Origin: Vanilla planifolia
Taxonomy: Eukaryota; Streptophyta; Magnoliopsida; Asparagales; Orchidaceae
Assembly (NCBI GenBank): GCA_023846275.1
Contig: JAIUJO010000443.1
Coordinates: 174,545 to 238,544, forward strand
DNA length: 64,000 nucleotides
Direction of reading: 5' to 3'
Part shown: piece after piece, positions 11,400 through 24,842 of the stretch
How positions within the stretch are numbered: the stretch's first letter is position 1
Layout of the letters: every line of letters begins with the position of its first letter
Translations under genes and position numbers: made by a program
The notes under the pieces: generated by a model
What the model was told of the DNA's origin: nothing
Seen by the model: only the letters and a program-made list of their open reading frames with translations
Databases searched by the model: none

Positions 11400-14300
11400 T
11401 ACAAACACACATGCACACATGCAAGTGCACACACAAATGCATACCAATATAAGAACAAGCATATGCACACACATGTGTACCCATGCATGCACTTGTGCTC
11501 ACATTTGTAGGTATTTGAACACACACTTAAGCATAAGCATACATGCACAAGCAGACACACACATGCATATACACACAGAAGCATGTCTGTACAGATATGT
11601 AATCACGGACACACAACCACCCACATACATGCACACACACATGCTCTAACACACCCATGTAAGTACATTCTTGCACACAAGTACAAATACATAATCACAC
11701 ACATGAATGCACAATCACACATATATGCATATGATTAAAAACATACACACATCTACAAACACAAATAGATACTAAGAAGCATACATGCACTCGTACAAAA
11801 TGAAAATGCACTCACATACACATGCACACATCCAAATGCACACACACACATACACGTGCACAAACACACACACAAGAAACACATGCACACACATGCCTAC
11901 ACATGTGCACATAGACTTGCACGGACAACCACACACATGCATGCACACAAACACATGCACACAAAAACACACACAATCACACACATATGCACACACACAC
12001 ATTCACCAAATCAAATGCACATGCTTACATATATCTACACACATACACAAGCACACATGCATGCACACACATGTGCAAACATATGTAGACACACATATAT
12101 AATCAAACACATGCACATTCACACAAGCACACATGTGCACACACACATGTGCTTGCATACAAACTTGCACATGCATACATGTAGACATAGTCACGTGCAC
12201 ACATAGGTACACACACAAAACACCCACAGATACCCAAACTAATGAGCACACAAACACACGCACATTCGTTTGGTGTGTTATCATGCACAAACACACATGC
12301 AAAATCACATACATAAAGACACCCAGTGACACACATACACACATATGCACATGCACAGACACATAAACCCACACAAACAAACATAAATTTACTCACACAC
12401 ATAGACACATACTTAGAGGAAATAGATGCATTCACTTGTACACAAAAGAAAACATAAACACATGCACACAAACAAACACAGATGTGCATGAGCACACATG
12501 CACACATATATGCATGCATTGCACACTCAGACATACACACACACATAGGCATGAAGACACATGCACTCGTATGCACACATATGCACAAACTTGCACAGAC
12601 ACATGCAACCACATACTCGCATATCCACACACATATGCACACACACCAACATACTCACATGCACACACCCAAATACGCACATATGTATGTGCACACAAAT
12701 ATACATGCACACACACACACACACACGTGTGCATGCACACTTATGTACTCACACACAAACATATGTACACTAGCACACACACCCACACATTCCTAATAGC
12801 AAACATGCACAAATGTACACACACTCAAAAGCACACAAAGTTACAAATGTATACACCATATGCACATACACACACAAACAAACACACTCACAAACCTACA
12901 CACACACGCACATATGCACACACGTACACACACACACACACACACATGCACACAAACATGTGTGTGTAGTAGCACACATGAATATACATGTGCAAGCACA
13001 AACTTGCCTGCACATCCACATTGCATGGATACACACACACATGCACACAAAGGAACATACAAGTTAACATAAAGACACACACATAAACATGCACACACAT
13101 GTATATTCACACACATGCACATGCCCAAATACACACACATGCACATGCACACACATATATGCTTGTGTGCACATTCATACACCCACAACAATGAACACTA
13201 ATACATGCACGTGCACACACACACACATACATACTTATGTGCATGAACACATGCATGCACATAAGCTCACTTATGTAGGTCCACACCTACATGCACAAAC
13301 ACATTCATAAACACATACCCCACATACTCACGCACATGCATGCACACATGCACACCCCCACATATGCATGAAAACCTACATATGTATATACACACACTTA
13401 CACATACAACACAGACAAACATGCACACACAAGCACAAGTATACTCGCATCCACACATAAACAAGAACACTAACAAGCACTAGCACACATGCATACACAA
13501 ACACAAGCACACATGCATACATGCACACAAATAGGCACACATGAATGTAAACATCTACATGCATGCAACTCATGTGTGCACACACACACATGCACATCAC
13601 AAACAAACACGTATACACATGTACAAATAGACATGCACACACACACACACATGCATATGTACAAATACATCCACACACATACAATTCAACACATACCTAC
13701 ACCCACACATAGCCACACACTCACGCATGCACACATGCATAAGAACACATACAAGCCTATACAAACACATAAGCACCCACACACAAGCACCCACAAGCAC
13801 GTATACTCACATACACACACATGCACATGCACACTCACACACCAGCACATACATGTACACACATAAATGCACATGGACACACACATACACACGTAAAGCA
13901 CATGTGCACTTACATGAGTCAGATAGATACGCACTAACGCTCATGTGCACACACGTTTGTACACACATAATCACACATGCACTTGCACACACACATGCAC
14001 AAAGCCCACAAATAAACATATGCATGCACAAGAAAATAAACATAATCATGCAAGCACACAAGCAAATGCATGTACATGTGTGCAAAAAACATACACACAC
14101 ATAGACATGCAAAAACACATAGATACACACTTGTAGACGTACACACATGCACACCAAAACACACAAGCTTGCACAAACACACACACACGTACACATGCAC
14201 TCATACATGCATTCACACACACCTACATAAAGACATATAAGCATGCATGCACACATACACAAAAGTATAGAAACACACACACACACAAGCACTGTGCACT

Positions 14301-17300
14301 CAGACAACATGTGCACATGCATGCACCTATACATGCATATGTGAACACATGTGCACAACATAGGTGCACACATTCAGACAAGCACACATGCACACAGATA
14401 TGTACACACACACATGTAGAAACACACACATATGCATGCCTAAACACTTGCATATACATGCACATGCACATTCATATTTATGTGCACACACATAAGAATA
14501 CACAGATGTATAAAAGCACATGCACACACACATTAATAGCCACATATGCACACACATGCACAAATTTTGACCCATACACACACACACCCACACACACAAG
14601 CACACACACACACACATACGTAAGTGCACATTCACACATGTAGACAAATACACATGCACACACGTATGCATAGACACACAAAAATATACTCACATGAACA
14701 CACAAACACACACATATACACTCACATGCCTATAGATTCACATACACATATACACACCACACAAGTATGCATGCTTGCTTGCCCATGCACACAAAAGCAC
14801 ACATGCTTATATGCAATCACACATGCACAAAAACTACACACATGCAAATACCTATGCATGCATAGACATGAACACACACATATGTGCACACAAACACATG
14901 CACACTCTTACACACTCATGCACACACATGCACAAATACACACATCCACACATTTATAGAAAATAATATGCAAATGTGCATAAACACTTAGGCTAACATG
15001 TACTCACACACTCACAAACATGCATAAACAAGTGCATATGACACACAAACACATGTATAAATAGATACACACACGTAGACACACATGCACATTCACACCC
15101 ACACAAAAATGAACAACACACTCACATAAACACAAACACACATGCACATCTATACACACACAGAAACACTTGCACATGCATATGTGCTCACACACATGCA
15201 CACAGACACAAACATAAAAACATACACAAACATGTGCACACACATGCATTCACACAACACATACACATACACATACACATACAACATGCATGCACACATG
15301 TTCAAAAGCACATGGACATATACACATGCAAACACACACATGTACACACTTACATAGAGAAACACACACATTCACACACACCTACACACACACACACATA
15401 TGTACACTCACACGTAAACACAAGCATGCATATGCACACACACATGTACAAGTACATGCACACAAACCTATACATACTTGCACAAACGTACACACACACG
15501 CCTACACACTTACACACATAGAAGCATGCACATAACCACATAAATACACACACATACAAAGACAAGCATGCACAAATAAATTGATGTAGACAAATGCATG
15601 CACACATACACCCACATCACCTTCACATACTTACACACACACATAGCACACATGCATACAAGTGTACACTCAAGAGCACCCATGCAAGAACCAACATACA
15701 CACATAGACAAGCTCACGCATGCATGCACACACAAAAATACACTTGCATGCACACGCACACACACACACATTCCCACATGCATACACACATGGAGATGCA
15801 CACACACGTACTAAATAGACATGCACACTAACTCACATGTGCATACCTGCACACACACACGTACATGTATACAGGCATACACACACACATGAACAAATGC
15901 ACATGTGCACACACCACATACACACATATGTATGCATATACTAGCACGCACACACCCACACACTGGAACAAACAGATGCACAAATGCACTCACTCACACA
16001 CACATGTGCATGCCTATAGTCACACACATGCATGCATGCATGCTAACACACACAAACACCAACATAGACCACCCATACACAAACACACATGCATTCATGC
16101 ATACCCATACATACATAATCACACACACACACTCACATTCTTAAGCATGCACATGATGCACACACATCGACACAAACACAAGCAAACAAATAATTGCACA
16201 CATTCATATGCACATCCACACATACACATGAACACACATGCATCCCCACCCCACACACATGCACGTATGCATGCGCACATGCACACATGTATGAACACAC
16301 AAGCACACATATAAAAACACATGAGCATACATACAAATGCACATGCACACACATGTAAGCTAACACACTCATGCAATAATATATCCACACCCACATATAT
16401 GTAAACCCATATGCAAAGCACAAACACATGCACACTCATATGCGTGCATACAAACACACACATGTAGAAACATGCTCACTTACACACAAGCATATACACA
16501 CACACATGCATGCACACACATGCACAGCACACACACACACGCACACGCACAAATGTTTGCGTGGACAAACTCACGCAAACACTCGAATACAAGCACACGT
16601 GCATGCGCTCACAAACACACCCAAGCACACGCAGAAATACATGCACACACGCACCAACACACATGTGTGCATGCACACACACACACGTAGACACACATGC
16701 ACTCACTTATACACATGCACACAAACTCACACAAGTACATGAATGCACATGCATACACATTTGGATGCAAAACTTTGCATAGGTATGCACAGACAGTTAC
16801 ACATAAACATGCATTGGCATAAACACATGAACACATGCAAATGACCATGCAACAAAATGTACACACATGGACATGTGCACACATGCACACACTTCTACAC
16901 ACAAACCCACACACACACACATGCATGCATGTATGCACTCTAACACTCCTACACTAACAAAAATGTATATACACACACATACACTCACATATGTACGTGC
17001 ATGCAAACACAAACACATATGCACACATGCATACACATGTATGAGTGCACACACACCCATACACACACGTGTGGCCCCAAACACCCATGCATATAAACAC
17101 ATGAACATGCACACATGCACTCACACAAACACAAACATGCACTCATACAAAGACACACATACACATGTAAAGGAACACACACAAGAAAATGTTGGGGACA
17201 CCACATGCATACAGATGCACATGCACACACAAACAAGCACATATATATAATCACACTCACACACATGCATGCATAAGCACACACATATGCTTGCACGTGT

Positions 17301-20300
17301 ACTTTCACACTCACATGTACACATTCAATGCACACATGTGAACACATACACAATTGCACATAGGCATACCAACATGTATATATGCACACATAACTACTAT
17401 ACACACACAAATATACTCACACATGCATACACACACATACATGCACACTTATACACACATATACACCCATGCACATGCACCCACACACTATCATGCCCAT
17501 GCATATAAACACACAATCACACATGCACACATACACACTTGTCCATACACACACATTCACACAAGCACATATACACACATGTGTGCATCCACATGCACAT
17601 TTATGTAGGCACACACAAACACACACACACATACGTATATGTAGACATGCATGCACATACATAGATGCTCATGCACAAGCTTATACATACACACACATAT
17701 GCACATGCACTCATTCACATAGAATTGAAAACACAACGACACACACATGACCATGTACACACATGCATAAAAGGACATTCGTGCACACAGTAGCACAAAA
17801 ACATGCACACACACACACATAAGCATACAAAAACACACCAATATGAAGCCACAAAAACATGCTCACACACAAACACATACACACATAAATGCATGCATGC
17901 ATACACACACATGGATGCACACACACGTACATATACACATACACATGAGTAAAAACACATATACGTACACACACATAGAAACACACACATGCCCATAGGC
18001 ATATTCAAATTAAAAAATTGTTACACACTCACACACACAAATGAGTACCTAAACATACACATGTACATGCACACATACGAGTGTACCCACATACACATAC
18101 ACATAGGCAAGCATACCCTCGTACACAAATGGACACATTTATGCACACACATGAATTAGCACATGGATGCACATGCATAGACATAGTTACACTCATGCAC
18201 ATTTAGACAAAAACACTCACAAATACACACATGCATACCAATATATACACACACCCACACACACTCATGCAAGTAAACATGTACAAACACCTATGTGCAC
18301 ACGAATGCACACACACAAATGTGCAAACAAACACACACACACACATGTATTCACACCCATGGACAAACAAACACACACATATGTACTTGCACACAAATAC
18401 AAGAACACACACAAGGAAAATGATACACATACATGCATAAGTACAAATGCATGCATGCACAAATAGACATAGATACTCATGTGCACACAAACTCACTCAT
18501 TCACATGCATGCACACATTCACACATATAGATGTACATGTGTACACACACATGTACTCGCACACACATGCACACATATATGCACACACATGCATAAGCTC
18601 ACCCACATGTATGCATACACACATGTGCACACACATACGTACACACATGTACAATCACATGCATGCACACACAAATGTGTAGAAAAACACACATGCATCC
18701 ACACGCAAACTATGCTCATGTGGAGACGCAAATGCACATGCACACACGTGTACTTAAACACCGTAGACACCAACACAAAAATACACCCACACACACCCAC
18801 AAACACATCCACACATATAGACACCCACATACACACCCCAGATGCACATTTACACACATATACACATGCATGCACATGGACACACATGAACACACTCACA
18901 CATGCATATACACATGCATGCATATATGTACATGCATGGACACATGCACACACATAAACATACACAGATGCACATGAACACACACACACACATGCACATG
19001 CACACACACATGCACACATGCACTAATACATACACACACATAAAGGAATACCTATGCACATGCACATGCACACATGCAAACACACACATAAGAACACATG
19101 GTCACAAGTACACAAACACACATGCATGTGCATAGGTATACACTCAAATAAACACACATACACACAACCACACACTTGCATACACACAAGCACACATGAC
19201 ACCTAATCATGCACACACACACATACAGGCACACAAGCACACACGTGTATACGACACACACTCACTCTTATGCACACACACACATGCTCATAGATACACA
19301 CCCACATATGCACCTGAGTACACAAAAAATGTTCACATATGCATGCACCCATGCATGCTCATAAGAACACTCACACATAAACACAATCTATCACAAATAG
19401 ATAACCACACACACATGCACATTCACACACACATATACACTTACACTCTTAAAACGTAGACACACGCACACATACACATGCACATATATACACATCCACA
19501 CACAAACACACACACACAAACACAAACACATATTGACAAGCACCCACATCCACTCATATACATGTGTAGAAAAGCATACAAACACACACATAGATGGACA
19601 TAAGCATGGACACAAATGCACACACTCACATGTACACTAATGCAAACACAGATACATGTGCACTCTTATGTGCACACACATACACGTACAATCTTGCACT
19701 GATTGACATGCATAAATATGCACAAGTACAAGAAACACACTCATGCGGACATACACTCACATGCACTCATATGAAAACATATGCATGCATGCAAATGCAA
19801 GCACACATGCACATAAAAGGATAAACACATGCACACATGCACAAGCACATGCCTACACACATTTGCACACATAAACATATCCATACATAATACACATGCA
19901 CACAAACATGTGCACACATGCAGGTATTTATGGACATGTGTGCACACAAACACACACACACTTGCACATATATGCATGTACATATGCACACACACACATG
20001 CATATACACACATGCAAACATGCACACACATACATGCATATGCATGCACACAAAAATACACACCCATAGACACGTGCACACAAACTCTCACATGTACAGA
20101 AATGCATGTGCATATAGAACAACAAAATTAAACACATGTACATGCATGCACAACACAACCACACATACACACATGCACACACATACACAGACATGCATGT
20201 ACACACACACATAAAAACACTTGGATGCACAGATGTGCTCGCACAAGCACAAGCACACATGCACACATGGAAATAGAAAGAAGAATTGACACATGTGCAC

Positions 20301-20741
20301 GTGCACATATACACACCCCCACACACACAAACGCATACACACACAACCTACAAATGCATGCACTTTTCAATGCAACACACACACACATGCACACATTCAC
20401 ATGCAAACACACCTATATGCACATGCTCACACAAACATGAGTAGACATGTACACACACAAATGCAAACCTAAACAGAAATACACACATGCAAACACACAA
20501 AATGCATTAACATATGTGCACATGCATGCACGCAAATACCGACACACACCTATGCACAAGCTCATGTAATACACACAGACACGTGCACACACACACACAC
20601 TCACTCACACATACATGCACAAATGAACACACTCAATAAACACAAACATAGACAAACTCACATATGTGTGCACATAAATACACACCCACATGCACACAAA
20701 CACAAGCACAAAATGTATCCACACACATAAAAAGCACACAC
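11400..20741 (-). repeat. Long CA-rich block of degenerate YR dinucleotide array
   Basis: This is 9.3 kb of unbroken CA-rich text with the same words as the TG blocks read on the other strand. Positions 16120-16450 match 43080-43400 in inverted orientation; shared marks are the GGGGTG run, the ATGCATATG words and CTYAAGAATGT. Positions 20440-20741 belong to the stretch that matches 200-1140 directly. The long His/Thr frames are repeat artefacts. There is no other visible feature. Confidence 0.9.
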
Positions 20742-20964
20742 ATGTGTATGTGTGTGTGTATGCAAGTTGGTGCATGTGTGTTCATGTCAGTGCATGTGTA
20801 TGTACATATGTGTTCATGTGTCTACTTGTGTGATAGTGTATGCATGTTTTTGTTTATGTCTGTATGTGTATGTGCATGTGTATGGGGGTGTGCATTTGTA
20901 CAAGTGTGTGCCAAGTGTGTGTATAGGTGTGGGTGTGGGTGTGTGTGCATGTGTGTCATACACA
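20742..20964 (+). repeat. Small TG-rich island inside CA-rich array
   Basis: For about 220 bp the strand bias flips to TG-rich (TGTGTATGTGTG through GGTGTGGGTGTGTGTG) and then flips back. The matching stretch at 480-900 has no such island, so it looks like a small local inversion or insertion in this copy. Confidence 0.8.
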
Positions 20965-21342
20965 TGTATGCACATGCACACATATGCATGTGAGCATATC
21001 TGAAAACATACACACACACACAAAGACATAGACATGTATCTATGCATGCACAAACATATAAACACATACCCACATAAGCATGTCTGCATTCACACATACA
21101 CACACACACCCATATATATGCCAAATTACAAAACGTGTACAAATAGCACAAGCACATGACCACACCCACAAGTGCATGTGCACACACACACAAATATGTA
21201 TAAAAAATACACTTGCACAAACACAGATACACATATACACACACATGTAGTTATGCACACACTTATATTCTCACACACACACACCCACACACACATAGGC
21301 ACGCATGCATCCATGCATGCACGTATGAACTCACACAACATG
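20965..21342 (-). repeat. CA-rich array ending at copia copy 2
   Basis: This block resumes the CA-rich text and stops abruptly at about 21342, where copia gag sequence begins. Its last 60 bases (GCACGCATGCATCC...GTATGAACTC) match 1105-1135 directly and 36425-36455 inverted, which fixes the phase of this array copy. Confidence 0.85.
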
Positions 21343-21617
21343 TTATTGGACGAGTTATTAGATGAGTTCTTAACAAATGTTTGAGCTTTCTAGAAGAGAT
21401 AAAGAATTTGTGGCTAAAAAAAAGAAAAAAAAGAGGGAAGAAATACTATCATTTGTAGTTGATTTTTTATAGACTCAAATTTCTCCATCTCAAGTGTGGT
21501 AGTTCTTATTACAAAAGCTTTATCTACTTTATATAACAAAAGAAATGTAGGTACATGATTTGGAAATAATATGAAATAAGTGGAAAATATGGTTTCTTAT
21601 AAAAAAACATAATTTAT

Positions 21618-21656
21618 TATGAATGTAAATTATCTGAGCATATGAGGCCCAATTGC
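21618..21656 (+). pseudogene. Decayed gag zinc knuckle, copy 2
   Basis: The frame reads YECKLSEHMRPNC. The second Cys, the His and the last Cys of CX2CX4HX4C are in register; the first Cys reads Tyr (one transition). It is better kept than in copy 1. An arginine- and lysine-rich stretch follows (KNRRRRRR). Confidence 0.7.
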
Positions 21657-22263
21657 CATCACTAAAAGGTTAAAGTTGAGAAGTTTTAAAAATAGAAGAA
21701 GAAGAAGAAGAAATCTATGAAGATAACATTGGATGATTCAATTAGTTCTTCTTTATGAAGAATAGCATATCAATCCTTGCACAAAGTACAAAACATTAGC
21801 TTTTAAATATCTTAAATTGAAAGAAGAAAACGAAAATTATTTAAGCTTGTTTGAACATTTAAATGAGTTAAATGCCAATTATTTGCATGAGATTAAGATT
21901 AAGAGAGATGGAAAAGCCTCTATTATTATCAAAAATACATGTTTTGTTACATAATTAAATGATTTATAAATTTTACATGCTGATTGTAGAACTTTTTTTT
22001 CCTAAGATTAGTTATACTAGAATTATTAAATATTTTTTGCTCCTAATGTAGTTTGTAATTATTCATAAGATTTAGAAAAATATCATTCCATTAGAAATTT
22101 AGAATCATTTTTTGTTGTAGATCTTCTAAATTTGTATGGATTAAAAAAATAGTTCAATTAGGAATCAAGTTAAGACATGTGAATCAAAAAAGCTTGGGTC
22201 TTAAAAATAAATGTCTAATTTGTTTTGTAAGCATGCCTTTCTTCGAGGATTGGGAATTGTATG

Positions 22264-22491
22264 TGGTACCTAGATCATGGATGATCAAGACACATAACTA
22301 GAGATCCATCTTTAGTCATCCACTTGAAGTCTTATGATGGTGGTGAGGTTGCTCTTAGTGACAAGTCCAATAAGAAAGTGATTAGAATTGGAACTATAGG
22401 TAACTAACACACTTTTATAAGAAAGATCCTCTCTGTACAATATCTAAGGTATAATCTTCTTAGCATTAGTCAATTATTGGAAAATGAATGC
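22264..22491 (+). pseudogene. Copia aspartic protease remnant, copy 2
   Basis: The frame reads WYLDHG, a stop, SRHITRDPSLVIHLKSYDGG, then EVALSDKSNKKVIRIGTIG and, after another stop, LRYNLLSISQLLENE. The active-site Asp is kept but the Ser of DSG reads His. One frame stays open apart from two stops, so this is the best-preserved domain in either copy. It shares the HLKSYD variant with copy 1, whose active site reads NSR, so the two sites were damaged differently. Confidence 0.82.
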
Positions 22492-22659
22492 ATTATTAGT
22501 AAAGAAAATGCTTCAATTTTTATTAGATGTAGAAAAGATAATACATAAGTTTTATTTTTATACATGGTCAAGATAGTGGTCTACAATTCCTTTTATCACA
22601 TGATAAGAGTTCTACTTTATGTAATAGAAGGTTTTCACTTAGTAAAGTCTTCTTTTAAA

Positions 22660-22820
22660 AAGCTAGATTAGTAGCCAAAGTTAATTGTTAATTTGAAGGA
22701 GTAGATATGAATGAGATATTTTCTCTTGTAACTAGACTTGAGGCAAGTAAGGCTTTACTTGCTTAAGCTATCGTAAAGAATTTAGATTATAGCAAATAGA
22801 TGTTAAAAGTATATTTCTAA

Positions 22821-22891
<71 letters not shown>

Positions 22892-23570
22892 GAAGTGTAG
22901 ATTCAATAATCCTTAAGATTTGAAATACATGATAAGATAAATCATGTATACAAACTTAAGAAGAAACTTTATGGTTGGAAGCAAGTTCCAAGAGCTTGGT
23001 ATGAAAGATTATGCAATTTTTTATGTCAAATAGTTTTCATATAATCAAGATTGACAATATTTTAGTTGTTCAAAATTTAGATAAAGGTCAATTAATATGT
23101 ATAGTTTATATGAATAACATAATCTTTACAGCTTCTAATAAGATGCGTATGAGGTTTGCTAATTTTATGAAACATGAATTTGAAATAAGTATTATAAGAG
23201 ATTTAAACTTTTTGTAGGACTTCAAGTCCAACAAATAAGTGAAAAAAGTTTTATTTATTAAACCATATATTTGATGGAGTTCTTAAAGAAGTTTAGTTAT
23301 GAGAACATGTAGGAAAGGAAGACTTCCTTTAGTATAAGGCACTATTATGGATAAAATGAAGCTAAAAATCCTATTGGCACAAAATCATTTAAATGAATGA
23401 TTAGACCATTACGGTATCTTGCTACAAGTAGACCTAATACTATATTTAGTGTAAATATGTGTGTGAGATTTTAGGCAAGTCCTAAGGATTCACACCTACA
23501 AGTAATCAAGCATATATTTAAATTTCTTATAGACACCTAGATTATATACATGTGGTACCCTAGTTATGAG
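22660..23570 (+). pseudogene. Copia reverse transcriptase remnant, copy 2
   Basis: Recognisable in order are RLVAKVNC, MNEIFSLVTRLEASKALL, a long AT microsatellite inside the MDVKSAFLNG region, FEIHDKINHVYKL followed by LYGWKQVPRAWYERL (22967-23011), and KIDNILVVQNLDKGQL running into VYMNNIIFTASNKM and FANFMKHEFEISIIRDLNFL. The last is the best-kept stretch, matching plant copia text after YVDD. Then come VGLQVQQISE and MIRPLRYLATSRPN. The catalytic YVDD reads YMNN. At least three frameshifts and several stops are present. Confidence 0.88.
22829..22888. repeat. (AT)n microsatellite within copia copy 2
   Basis: About 60 bp of near-pure AT dinucleotides. Copy 1 has only AATATATAAAT at the matching place (about 8846), so the run expanded in copy 2 after the two copies separated. 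Confidence 0.95.
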
Positions 23571-24060
23571 TCTAAATTTGAGAACCTACATATATGCTTA
23601 TTATATTAGTAGTAAGATTGATATAAAAATTACTTCTAATATATATAATTGACTGATTATTCCCTAATTTCTTAGGCTAATAGAAAATAAAATTATATTC
23701 CACTATTAATAACAAAGGTCATGTGTATTACTAGAGGTAATTGTGTTGGTTAAGTTCTATAAAATAAAGAACTTTTTTATTATGGCTTAGAATTTACATA
23801 AATTCTAATCTTTTATGATAATTCAAGTGTAATTTATTTATCTAAAGATCCTATTAAACACTCATGAATAAAATACATAAAGTTAAGATATCACTTCTTA
23901 GAGAACTTGTGTAGAAGAAAGAGATTTAATTGTCATTTATTCAATTTTTTACTTAATTAAATGAAATTGCTTCTAAGTCATTATCTACCTAATTCTTTTA
24001 TAGACTTAGATTAATCTTAGATGAAATTAACCCCTTTAAATGATTACAAAAAGGACAACA
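23571..24060 (+). pseudogene. Copia RNase H remnant, copy 2
   Basis: Fragments match the same region of copy 1: an AYYISSKID-like stretch near 23595, FYDNSSVIYLSKDPIKHS near 23812-23865 (usual form DNxSAIxLSKNPVxHSRTKH), and IKLRYHFLREL after it (usual form IxIRxHFLRD). The frame is broken repeatedly. The polypurine tract follows about 160 bp later. Confidence 0.78.
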
Positions 24061-24223
24061 CTTAGTATTAGAATTCAATAAGACTGTAAGCTAAACTTTT
24101 GGGATAATATAAGTTATCAGTGAGCTAAAAATATTAAATATTATATAACTTGGTTTAGTAATTAATATTACATTGTCTTTATTATTATTTGTTCAATTCT
24201 AATATTAATTTTACGAACTTTAA

Positions 24224-24237
24224 AAGAGATATTGTTG
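24224..24237 (+). other. Polypurine tract of copia copy 2
   Basis: AAAAGAGATATTGT lies just before the TGTCCTTTGATG start of the LTR, as in copy 1. Confidence 0.7.
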
Positions 24238-24842
24238 TGTCCTTTGATGTAATGAGCACAAAACTAAGCTAAATATTACTAATTCCATGTTGTGCTTAAT
24301 GTTGTTTTAGTTAAATCTCAAGAGAAGTCCAAAATTGAGAGTATCAAATTTTGTAATGCTTGCGGGAGCTATAGGTTCCTTCAATTAATATTTGTTTGCT
24401 CTCTTCTATAATCTTTCTACATTATCTTTGTAATATCTATATCATTAATTAGTTTGCACCACTCTTGTTTGAAAGATTTTAAAGAGTAGGAATTTCATAT
24501 GCAAAAATTTTTGTAAAGTTTTTTTTGCATTGCCAATTTTTGTGGATTTCTATCTTATTAGATTATTAGTTTATAATTTATTTACCTGATCAATCTTAAC
24601 CAAAAAGAGGGGTTAGTGGAAGCCTGATCAGTGATAGGGGCTAGATGTAAACATGGGTTTTTGATAAACCACTTAAACCATCTCGGTGTATTTCTTTTAT
24701 TATTGAGTAATTTCATTTCATTAACAATCTTCATAAAAATAAATTTTACTTTTGAGTTTAAAAGTTTTTCTTTAATTAAAAAAAATTTCATAAAGGTATT
24801 ATTCATCCCTACCCTTGTATACATGTGTCTCACACAAGCACT
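24238..24842 (+). repeat. 3' LTR of copia copy 2
   Basis: It starts TGTCCTTTGATGTAATGA and aligns along its length with 10187-10865. It ends near CACACAAGCACTTCAGATGA, where copy 1 has CACATAATCACTTCAGATGT. Both then pass directly into TG array, so the match does not stop at the LTR border. Confidence 0.85.

Larger units (their letters stand above)
21343..24842 (+). mobile_element. 5'-truncated Ty1/copia retrotransposon, copy 2
   Basis: This is the same element as copy 1 and in the same orientation. It lacks the 5' LTR, the primer-binding site and most of gag. It begins at the LDELLDEFLTN motif of gag (21346-21381), the counterpart of 7348-7383, and runs to the end of the 3' LTR. It carries the same gap where integrase should be and the same YMNN in place of YVDD as copy 1. 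Many stops and frameshifts show it is dead. Its right flank continues into TG array homologous to that beside copy 1. Confidence 0.88.

Noticed and set aside
23011..23217. 68-codon open frame as a small gene
   Set aside because: It is a surviving stretch of copia reverse transcriptase (YMNN region through FEISIIRDLNFL), not a separate gene.
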